Below, in pieces: positions 1-5,269 of a stretch of 5,269 nucleotides of DNA. The position numbers were made by a program, and so were the translations under genes. The first letter of the stretch is position 1, and the number at the start of each line of letters is the position of its first letter. Source of the DNA: Alphaproteobacteria bacterium (lineage in GTDB: Bacteria; Pseudomonadota; Alphaproteobacteria; Geminicoccales; Geminicoccaceae); the NCBI GenBank assembly GCA_026982585.1, contig JALSGW010000070.1, forward strand, positions 1 through 5,269, given 5' to 3'. The notes below the pieces were generated by a model. It had not been told where the DNA came from. It searched no databases and worked only from the letters and a program-made list of their open reading frames with translations.

Positions 1-956
1 AGCTGCCCGGCATCGCCATCGACGAGGAACGGGTCCTCTCCTCCACCGGTGCCCTCGCCCTCACCCGCGTCCCCGAGCATCTGGTGGTGATCGGGGCCGG
101 CTACATCGGCCTCGAGCTCGGCACCGTCTGGCGCCGGCTCGGGGCGCGGGTGACGGTGGTGGAGTACCTCGACCGCATCGCCCCGGGCCTCGACGGCGAG
201 CTCGCCGCCCAGCTCGAGAAGGCGCTCGCAAAACAGGGATTGCGCTTCCACCTGGGGCGCAAGGTGGTGGCGGTGGAACACCGCGAAGATGGGGTCGAGG
301 TGGTGACGGAAGCGCGGGCGGGGGGAGAGGAGGAGCGGATCGCCGCCGATCGGGTGCTGGTGGCGGTGGGCCGCCGCCCCAACAGCGAGGGCTTCGGGCT
401 CGAGGAGCTCGGGGTGGCGCGCGATGCGGCCGGCCGCATCGAGGTGGACGACGGATTCCGCACCAATCTCCCGGGCCTCTACGCCATCGGCGACGTGGTG
501 CGGGGACCGATGCTCGCGCACAAGGCCGAGGAGGAGGGCGTCGCCCTGGCCGAGCGGATCGCAGGCGGCAAACCCCATGTGAACTACGAGGTGATCCCGG
601 CGGTGATCTTCACCCATCCCGAGGCGGCTTCGGTCGGCCGCACCGAGGAGGAGCTCAAGGAGGCCGGCATCCCCTATCGGGTCGGACGCTTTCCCATGAG
701 CGCCAACGCCCGCGCCCGCACCACCGGCGAGGTGGAAGGTTTCGTCAAACTGCTCGCCGACGCCGCCACCGACCGCCTGCTCGGCGCCCACATCCTCGGA
801 CCCGAGGCCGGGGTGCTGATCCAGGAGATCGCCGTGGCGATGGAATTCGGCGCCTCGAGCGAGGATATCGCCCGCACCTGCCACCCCCATCCCACCCTCG
901 AGGAAGCGGTCAAGGAAGCCGCCCTGGCGGCGTTCCAAAAACCGCTCCACGTGTGA
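1..956 (+). CDS. lpd: Dihydrolipoamide dehydrogenase (E3), 5'-truncated
   Basis: This flavoenzyme reoxidises the dihydrolipoyl groups of 2-oxoacid dehydrogenase complexes (pyruvate, 2-oxoglutarate) or the glycine cleavage system, passing electrons through FAD to NAD+ in the cytoplasm. The reading frame is open from base 3, so the GTG at 84 is an internal valine and not the start. About 317 codons are visible. From the usual family length of about 465-475 residues, roughly 150 N-terminal residues are missing, including the first FAD-binding motif and the redox-active CxxxxC pair. Visible are the NAD-binding motif GAGYIG (93-110), the second FAD motif YAIGD (480-494), and the C-terminal dimerisation domain with the family signature HPHPT. 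Its second His (888-890) and the Glu at 903-905 correspond to the catalytic His-Glu pair. The stop is TGA at 954-956. The family call is firm; which complex it serves cannot be told because the upstream genes are outside the window. Confidence 0.95.
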   Translation, partial: LPGIAIDEERVLSSTGALALTRVPEHLVVIGAGYIGLELGTVWRRLGARVTVVEYLDRIAPGLDGELAAQLEKALAKQGLRFHLGRKVVAVEHREDGVEVVTEARAGGEEERIAADRVLVAVGRRPNSEGFGLEELGVARDAAGRIEVDDGFRTNLPGLYAIGDVVRGPMLAHKAEEEGVALAERIAGGKPHVNYEVIPAVIFTHPEAASVGRTEEELKEAGIPYRVGRFPMSANARARTTGEVEGFVKLLADAATDRLLGAHILGPEAGVLIQEIAVAMEFGASSEDIARTCHPHPTLEEAVKEAALAAFQKPLHV

Positions 957-1098
957 TATCCTCAAACGCCCGGCACGCGTCCGCCCGGCTCGCTGTGGGC
1001 GGCGGGCGCATCCGCAATGCGCGACCACACGCCTCGCCGGCGCCGGCGGAGCTTCCCGGCTGCCTTGGGCAACCCCATTGCCGAGGCTCGAATGGCCC

Positions 1099-1173
1099 GG
1101 CACCCTCCCGGCTCCGGATGCGGCGGCAGCGGGTGCCATGCACAAAGGTGCCCGAACCGGATGCCTGGGCGCC
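1099..1173 (+). repeat. Paired inverted repeats with possible alternative pairing
   Basis: GGCACCC (1099-1105) is the exact reverse complement of GGGTGCC (1131-1137), giving a 7-bp stem with a 25-base loop. Just downstream, GGTGCCC (1147-1153) pairs with GGGCGCC (1167-1173) through one wobble, with a 13-base loop. The first arm (1099-1104) could also pair with GGTGCC at 1147-1152, so the two hairpins are potentially exclusive of a longer one. An 8-base direct repeat CCGGATGC lies in both loops (1114-1121 and 1157-1164). The pairings are seen in the sequence. A leader-RNA or operator role is only inference, and GC-rich DNA produces such repeats by chance. I do not recognise a known riboswitch here. 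Confidence 0.3.
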
Positions 1174-1288
1174 ACAATCGCATACCTCCGTACGGGCGGA
1201 CGCTTGGCCATATTGACCTCATGGAACGGGTCGGTCATGGGGATGATGCGGTTGATGGCCTTGCGGGGCGGATCGGTCGCGGGACGCT

Positions 1289-1295
1289 AGGGTGA
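1289..1295 (+). promoter_or_regulatory. Ribosome binding site that decides the GTG start
   Basis: AGGGTGA contains GGTGA, a good match to the anti-Shine-Dalgarno end of 16S rRNA. It lies 9 bases before the GTG at 1305 but 18 bases before the alternative in-frame ATG at 1314, so the GTG is the better start. An in-frame TGA at 1293-1295 rules out any start further upstream. Confidence 0.6.
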
Positions 1296-1304
1296 ACAAC
1301 ACGG

Positions 1305-2561
1305 GTGTCGCGGATGGGGTTAGAGCCGGCGAGTGAGGATTGGCGTGCGGCCCTTGATCGGGCCTATGGGCGGAGCCGGCGCCCGGTCTGGGTGTGGCTG
1401 TTCGAGGAAGCGAATTTCGCCTGGATCAATCGGGCCGGCCTGCGCTTTTGGAAGGTTCCCGATCTCGCCGCCCTTCGATCCCGCGACTGGAGCCGGGAGA
1501 TGTCGGCGGCGGTGCGCGCGCGGCTCGCCGACTACGCCCGCAGGCTCGGCGCCGGCGAGCACATCTCCGATCTGTGGACCCTCTACCCCAAGGGTCGGCC
1601 CGCTACTGTGGTGCTACGCTGTCGTCCCTGGCGAGAGGAGGGGGTCGGCTTCGGCATGCTGGTGGAAGTGGGCCGCACCATCCGGGTGGGTGCGCCCGAC
1701 CTGGTGCGCTCGGTGGAGCTGCTGCGGCATCTCGAGACCTATGTGGCGCTGTACGGCGCCGACGGCAGGCCGTTGTATGTCAATCCCGCGCTTTTGCGGG
1801 CGCTCGGGCGGACGCCGGTGGAGCTTCCGGAGCTGTTCGCCGACCCCGAGGTGCGAAGCGAGGTGGAGGAGGCCTGCCGCCGCCGCTCCAACCTCCGCCT
1901 GCAGGCCCGGCTGCGTCTTTCGGACGGGCTTCGCTGGTGCCAGGTGGTGGGCAACTGGCAGCGCGATCCGGCCAGCGGGGATCCGGTGTTGTTCATGGAG
2001 ATCAGCGACATCTCCGAGCTCAAGGCGAAGGAGGAGCGGCTTTGCCGCCTCGCCGAGTACGACGACCTCACCGGCACCCTCAACCGGCGGCGTTTCCTCG
2101 AGTTGTGCAGCCAGGCGGTGGCGGACAGCCAGCGCTACGGCCACCCGCTCACGGTGGCCATCATCGACCTCGACCATTTCAAGTCGGTGAACGACAGGCA
2201 TGGCCACGCCACCGGCGATGCGGTGCTGGTCGCCTTCGCCGAGTTCTGCCGCGAGCGCCTGCGCCGCAACGACGGCTTCGGCCGCCTCGGCGGCGAGGAG
2301 TTCGCCCTGTTGCTCCGCAACACCCCGCTCGAGGCGGCCTATCGCGTGGCCGAGCGCCTGCGCGGCGAGCTGCCCTCCTATCTGGCGCGGCGCGAGGGCA
2401 TTCCCGGCCCCGTCACGGTGAGCATCGGCATCGCCGCCTACCAGAGCGGCGAGCCCACCATCGAACCGGCGCTGCGGCGGGCCGACCGGGCCCTGTATGC
2501 GGCCAAGGCGGCGGGGCGCAACTGCGTGCGCATCGCCCTGCCCGAGCCCCAACCCTCCTGA
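1305..2561 (+). CDS. PAS-PAS-GGDEF diguanylate cyclase
   Basis: Predicted to make cyclic di-GMP from two GTP, a second messenger for biofilm, motility and surface behaviour. The 418-residue protein has no membrane segment or signal peptide, so it should be cytoplasmic. Residues about 27-124 form a PAS-like domain of the type with conserved RDW (60-62) and WTLYP (91-95). Residues about 138-235 look like a second PAS domain, followed by a short charged linker leading into the GGDEF domain (about 250-412). That domain has the DDLTGTLNRRRF entry motif (from 253), metal-binding Asp288 in DLDHF, and the active-site motif GGEEF (329-333). RRND (320-323), five residues before GGEEF, matches the RxxD inhibitory site, so product feedback is likely. 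No EAL or HD-GYP domain is present. The start is GTG, chosen by its Shine-Dalgarno site. The signal sensed by the PAS domains is unknown; no haem or flavin ligand can be assigned by eye. Catalytic call firm, PAS boundaries approximate. Confidence 0.93.
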   Translation: MSRMGLEPASEDWRAALDRAYGRSRRPVWVWLFEEANFAWINRAGLRFWKVPDLAALRSRDWSREMSAAVRARLADYARRLGAGEHISDLWTLYPKGRPATVVLRCRPWREEGVGFGMLVEVGRTIRVGAPDLVRSVELLRHLETYVALYGADGRPLYVNPALLRALGRTPVELPELFADPEVRSEVEEACRRRSNLRLQARLRLSDGLRWCQVVGNWQRDPASGDPVLFMEISDISELKAKEERLCRLAEYDDLTGTLNRRRFLELCSQAVADSQRYGHPLTVAIIDLDHFKSVNDRHGHATGDAVLVAFAEFCRERLRRNDGFGRLGGEEFALLLRNTPLEAAYRVAERLRGELPSYLARREGIPGPVTVSIGIAAYQSGEPTIEPALRRADRALYAAKAAGRNCVRIALPEPQPS

Positions 2562-2650
2562 CCGCCCGCGTCCCACACCGGAGATGGTGGCCGCCCGGTG
2601 CCGCACAGGCGCGGGGGCTCCGGCCGCATCCCCGGGGACCGTGCCGCCCG

Positions 2651-2678
2651 GCGGGCGACAGACCGCCCGCTTTCTGCT
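2651..2678 (+). terminator. Probable intrinsic terminator after the cyclase gene
   Basis: GCGGGCG (2651-2657) and CGCCCGC (2664-2670) are perfect reverse complements, giving a 7-bp all-GC stem with a 6-base loop (ACAGAC). TTTCTGCT follows at once. It lies about 90 bases after the cyclase stop and about 50 bases before the hydrolase start, which suits a unit boundary. The T-run is short and interrupted, so termination may be partial. A competing 5-bp stem (2645-2649 with 2653-2657) uses part of the same sequence. Confidence 0.5.
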
Positions 2679-2727
2679 AACAGGGACGCATCTCCGGCAC
2701 GGCGAGGTCGAAACCGCGTTCCCCACC

Positions 2728-3831
2728 ATGATCTGCACGCGCCGCGCCCTACTCGCCCGTTTGGCCGCAAGCGGTGGCGCGGTGTGGTTGGCGGGCTGCG
2801 CGAGAGCCATGCGATCCATCGACTCCAAGCTGCCCCCGCTCGTCCTCACACCCCTCAAGATGGCCGGCATCCGGGATCGCCGCGCCGCCTTTCGGCTCTT
2901 GTTCAGCGCCCTGGCCCGCGGGGCGGAGGCGGGGGAGGGCGCGGCCGAACGGTATCTGTGGAGGCTTCCGGGCGAAGGGGAGGTTGGGGAGGATCGAGAG
3001 GCGGCGACAGCGGATCTTGCCGCTGACCCCCTCGGGCTGCACCTGGTGATCGTCCAGGGATTCGGGGCCCAATGTTTCGAGCCCATGATCCGCGCGCTGG
3101 AGGATGCGATCCCGCGCCTCGCCCGCATCGGGGTGCGGGTGAGCTATGCGCCGGTGACGGCGTTCGGCAGCGTGCGCCAGAACGCCGGCCTGATCGCCCG
3201 GGGGGTGCGGGAGCTCGCGCTCGCGCCCGGCGAGCGGCTCGTGCTGCTGGGCTATTCCAAGGGTGCCGCGGACGCACTCGAGGCGCTGGTCCGTTTTCCC
3301 GATCTGGCCGCACGCACCGCGGCGCTCCTGAGCCTTGCGGGAGCGGTCAACGGCTCGCCCCTGGCGGAGCTGGTGCCGGACTGGATCGAGGAGCTGGTGG
3401 CCCTGTTGCCCGGCCTCAGGTGCGATCTGGGCGACCGGCAGGGCCTCGAGGACCTGCGGCCCGCCGCGCGTCTTCGGGCGATGGCCGGTTTCCCGCTGCC
3501 GCCGCCGGTGCCGCTTTATGCCCTCGTGGCCTTCGCCCCCTATGAGGAGATCTCCGGTCCGCTGCAGCCCTTCTGGCGGCGACTGGCCCAGATCGATCCG
3601 CGCAACGACGGCCAGCTGCTCTGGTACGACCAGATCCCGCCCCACAGCACCCTGCTCGCCTACCTGCGCGGAGATCATCTGGCGGTCGGCATGCCCATCA
3701 CCGAGCGTCTGCCGGCGCTCGCCTCCGCGTTCGACCGGAACGCCTTTCCCCGCACCCTCGTGATCGAGACCGCGCTGCGCCTGATCGCCATGGAGCTCGC
3801 AGCTCGGGATCGAAGGGCCGCCGGACGGTGA
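2728..3831 (+). CDS. Lipoprotein alpha/beta hydrolase, lipase-like
   Basis: A 367-residue predicted serine hydrolase of the alpha/beta fold, probably acting on a lipid or other ester outside the cytoplasm. The N-terminus is a lipoprotein signal: TRRALLA (4-10), a hydrophobic stretch, then the lipobox LAGC (21-24). Cys24 would be lipidated, and Ala at +2 would favour the outer membrane under the E. coli Lol rule. The twin Arg (5-6) also resembles a Tat signal. The fold is marked by beta-strand HLVIVQGFG (105-113), the nucleophile elbow GYSKG (175-179, Ser177), Asp294 in NDGQ, and His317 in GDH. The NDG-Asp and its His are 23 residues apart, much as in Pseudomonas lipases, so a Ser177-Asp294-His317 triad is likely. 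ATG 2728 is chosen because it places the signal peptide at the N-terminus; no good ribosome site precedes it (GAGGT at 2704-2708 is too distant). The 3' end overlaps the permease gene by 4 bases, tying it to lipid transport. Substrate not determined. Confidence 0.8.
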   Translation: MICTRRALLARLAASGGAVWLAGCARAMRSIDSKLPPLVLTPLKMAGIRDRRAAFRLLFSALARGAEAGEGAAERYLWRLPGEGEVGEDREAATADLAADPLGLHLVIVQGFGAQCFEPMIRALEDAIPRLARIGVRVSYAPVTAFGSVRQNAGLIARGVRELALAPGERLVLLGYSKGAADALEALVRFPDLAARTAALLSLAGAVNGSPLAELVPDWIEELVALLPGLRCDLGDRQGLEDLRPAARLRAMAGFPLPPPVPLYALVAFAPYEEISGPLQPFWRRLAQIDPRNDGQLLWYDQIPPHSTLLAYLRGDHLAVGMPITERLPALASAFDRNAFPRTLVIETALRLIAMELAARDRRAAGR

Positions 3832-4958
3832 AGAAAGGCGCCGTCGATCCCAACCGAGCCCGCCTGGCCCTGGCCCGCAAGGGAGAGGTTCTCGAAGTCC
3901 GCTTCTACGGAAGCTGGACGCTGGAGAGCGCCGCCCGTCCGCTGCTGAACGAGCTGGACCGCGCGCTCGAGGAGGCCGGGCTGCTGCGGACGGTGCTGGA
4001 CGGCAGCGCGGTGGAGCGGTGGGACAGCCGTCTCGTGGTGCTGCTCGCCCGGCTGCACGCGCGGGCGCGCGAGCGGGGGATCGAGCTGGCGTTGCGGCGT
4101 TTTCCCCGCGGGGTGGGCAAGCTGCTCGCCCTGGCCGCCCGGGGAGGTGGGGAAACGGACGCCGCCCCGCCCCCGCCGGAGGGTGTCCGTCCGCGTCGCG
4201 CTGCACCGCCTGTGCCGGTTATGGCGGTGGCGCTGGTCGGGGAGATGGTGCTCGCGCTCGGCCGGCTGTTGGGCTTGCGGGCCCAGATGGAAGCCCGCGA
4301 TCTCCTCTACAACCTGCGCCGTTGCAGCAGCGGGGCGCTGCCCATCGTCGGCCTTGTGAGCGTGCTCGTGGGGGTGATCCTCGCCTTCGTCGGGGCCAAC
4401 CAGCTGAGCCGCTTCGGGGCCGAGCTGTACGTGGCCAATCTGGTCACCATCGGCATGGCGCGGGAGATGGGGGCGCTGATGGCGGCGATTTTGATGGCCG
4501 GCCGCATCGGCGCCGCCTTCGCCGCCGAGCTCGCCGCCATGCGCACCAACGAGGAGATCGACGCCATCGAGAGCTTCGGCCTGTCTGCGGTGGATCTCCT
4601 GGTGCTGCCCAGGGTGCTCGGACTGGTGCTCACCTTGCCGCTGCTCGCGCTTTATGCCGATGTGCTCGGGATGGTGGGCGGAGGATTGAGCGCCGTGTTG
4701 TTGTTCGACATCCATCCCTTGCAGTATTACGAACAGAGCCTGCGTTATCTCGCCCCTTCGGATCTCTTCGCGGGTCTGGTCAAGGCAGCGGTGTTCGGTT
4801 GGATCGTGGCGCTTTCGGGCTGTTTCGCCGGCCTTGCGGCCCCGCGGGGGGCGCTCGGCGTGGGCCGGGCGGCCACCCGGGCGGTGGTGTGGGCGCTCGT
4901 GGGAATCGTGCTGGCGGACGCTTTGCTCACGGTGCTCTACTATGTCCTCGGCCTCTGA
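3828..4958 (+). CDS. mlaE: MlaE-type lipid ABC permease with fused N-terminal STAS domain
   Basis: Inner-membrane permease of an MCE/Mla-type transporter, which moves phospholipids between the inner membrane and the periplasmic MCE component. Of 376 residues, about 11-105 form a STAS-like domain resembling MlaB, which is a separate protein in E. coli. WDS (65-67) occupies the place of the conserved DS/DT of STAS domains, where MlaB has a functionally important Thr. A Pro/Gly-rich linker (106-130) joins it to the permease domain (131-376). That domain carries the family signature from M210 (AREMG, AGRIGAAFAAEL) to the EEIDAIE motif (242-248), and hydrophobic segments near 168-190, 217-236, 253-293, 313-337 and 352-376. 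The GTG start shares GTGA with the hydrolase stop, a translational coupling arrangement; GAAGGG (3812-3817) lies 10 bases upstream as a ribosome site. The symbol follows the family, and the gene is not proven orthologous to E. coli mlaE. Retrograde or anterograde direction cannot be told. Confidence 0.92.
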   Translation: MKKGAVDPNRARLALARKGEVLEVRFYGSWTLESAARPLLNELDRALEEAGLLRTVLDGSAVERWDSRLVVLLARLHARARERGIELALRRFPRGVGKLLALAARGGGETDAAPPPPEGVRPRRAAPPVPVMAVALVGEMVLALGRLLGLRAQMEARDLLYNLRRCSSGALPIVGLVSVLVGVILAFVGANQLSRFGAELYVANLVTIGMAREMGALMAAILMAGRIGAAFAAELAAMRTNEEIDAIESFGLSAVDLLVLPRVLGLVLTLPLLALYADVLGMVGGGLSAVLLFDIHPLQYYEQSLRYLAPSDLFAGLVKAAVFGWIVALSGCFAGLAAPRGALGVGRAATRAVVWALVGIVLADALLTVLYYVLGL

Positions 4959-5269
4959 ACCATCCATGCATGCGCGCGGCACGGCGTTGGCGGTCGAGGG
5001 TCTCACGCTCGCCTACGGCGCCGAGCCGGTTTTGCAGGAGGTGGGCTTCCGGGTGCCCCACGGCTCGGTGTTCGTGGTGATGGGCGAGAGCGGATGCGGC
5101 AAGAGCACCCTGTTGCGGGCCCTGATCGGATTGCTGCCGCCGGTTGCGGGGGAGGTGTGGATCGCGGGCCGGCCGCTGTGGCGGAGCGAGCCTGCGGAAC
5201 GGTCCCGCATCCTGCGCCGGGTGGGGGTGTTGTTCCAGAGTGCTGCGCTGTGGAGCGCTCTGTCGCTCG
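4942..5269 (+). CDS. mlaF: MlaF-type ABC transporter ATPase, 3'-truncated
   Basis: ATPase subunit expected to power the preceding MlaE-type permease. Only the first 109 codons are inside the window. Visible are an aromatic A-loop candidate Tyr25, the Walker A motif GESGCGKST (48-56), and the Q-loop in VLFQSAALW (Gln99), which resembles the LFQSGALF form of MlaF proteins. The ABC signature, Walker B and H-loop lie beyond the edge. ATG 4942 overlaps the permease gene by 17 bases and has a modest GGTG (4931-4934) 7 bases upstream. An in-frame ATG at 4966 (residue 9) is a second possible start, with no ribosome site. The overlap points to co-translation with the permease. The ATPase call is certain; the MlaF subfamily rests on the Q-loop region and the neighbour. 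Confidence 0.9.
   Translation, partial: MSSASEPSMHARGTALAVEGLTLAYGAEPVLQEVGFRVPHGSVFVVMGESGCGKSTLLRALIGLLPPVAGEVWIAGRPLWRSEPAERSRILRRVGVLFQSAALWSALSL

Larger units (their letters stand above)
957..1304. other. Intergenic spacer with inverted repeats, no convincing gene
   Basis: This 348-base spacer separates lpd from the diguanylate cyclase gene. Several open frames cross it on both strands, but they give Arg/Pro/Gly-rich translations without recognisable motifs, as expected for GC-rich non-coding DNA. A 6-bp hairpin (981-986 with 997-1002) lies 24 bases after the lpd stop but has no T-run, so it is not a clear intrinsic terminator. A perfect 14-bp palindrome sits at 1035-1048 and an 8-bp palindrome CCGTACGG at 1188-1195. 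The promoter of the downstream gene should lie here. TTGACC at 1213-1218 resembles a -35 box, but nothing like a -10 box follows at the right distance. A minus-strand stretch at 1203-1274 has coding-like periodicity and is reported as a finding. Confidence 0.6.

Noticed and set aside
981..1002. Hairpin after lpd as an intrinsic terminator
   Set aside because: The CCGCCC/GGGCGG stem is only 6 bp with a 10-base loop and no T-run follows, so it does not meet the pattern.
1035..1048. 14-bp palindrome CGCCGGCGCCGGCG as an operator
   Set aside because: A pure G/C repeat of the CCGG/GCGC kind is common by chance in DNA this GC-rich, and nothing links it to a regulator.
953..1295. Small ORFs in the spacer on the + strand (starting at 953, 1017 and 1078)
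   Set aside because: Arg/Pro/Gly-rich translations, no good ribosome sites, several overlapping frames open at once and no recognisable family.
2655..2683. Promoter with GCGACA (2655-2660), 17-base spacer and TAACAG (2678-2683) preceded by TG
   Set aside because: Only 4 of 6 and 3 of 6 consensus matches, and the same bases are better explained by the hairpin terminator. A promoter for the operon may exist here but cannot be shown.
2497..2727. In-frame 5' extension of the hydrolase gene from 2497 or 2584
   Set aside because: It would overlap the cyclase gene, cross the putative terminator, add a Pro/Arg-rich tail and bury the lipoprotein signal inside the protein. The ATG at 2728 fits the signal peptide.
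1614..3128. Long minus-strand open frame of 504 codons, with similar ones at 2749-4206 and 3675-5006
   Set aside because: These lie antisense to genes with clear conserved motifs. Long antisense frames are expected in GC-rich DNA, where stop codons are rare, and their translations show no domain signature.

Overview
The window is GC-rich DNA with tightly packed genes, all on the + strand. It fits a high-GC proteobacterium. The Gram-negative setting follows from an Mla-type phospholipid transporter and a lipoprotein signal; I cannot name the genus, and the choice between Alpha- and Gammaproteobacteria is open.

Layout: (1) 1-956 is the 3' two-thirds of a dihydrolipoamide dehydrogenase gene (lpd), cut by the window start. 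(2) 957-1304 is a 348-base spacer with no convincing gene. It holds GC-rich inverted repeats and a short minus-strand patch with coding-like base periodicity. (3) 1305-2561 encodes a soluble PAS-PAS-GGDEF diguanylate cyclase with an intact active site and inhibitory site. (4) 2562-2727 is a 166-base spacer with a plausible intrinsic terminator at 2651-2678. (5) 2728 to the window end is a translationally packed operon: a predicted lipoprotein alpha/beta hydrolase (lipase-like Ser-Asp-His triad), then a STAS-MlaE fusion permease (4-base overlap), then the start of an MlaF-type ATPase (17-base overlap, cut by the window end).

The first two genes look like independent units, one metabolic and one c-di-GMP signalling. 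The last three appear to form one functional module. The permease and ATPase are the inner-membrane core of an MCE/Mla lipid transporter, with the MlaB-like STAS domain fused to the permease. The lipoprotein hydrolase, which heads the operon and is coupled to the permease, may process or release the transported lipid. This hydrolase-transporter pairing is the most interesting point in the window. An MCE (MlaD) gene would be expected just beyond the right edge but is not visible.
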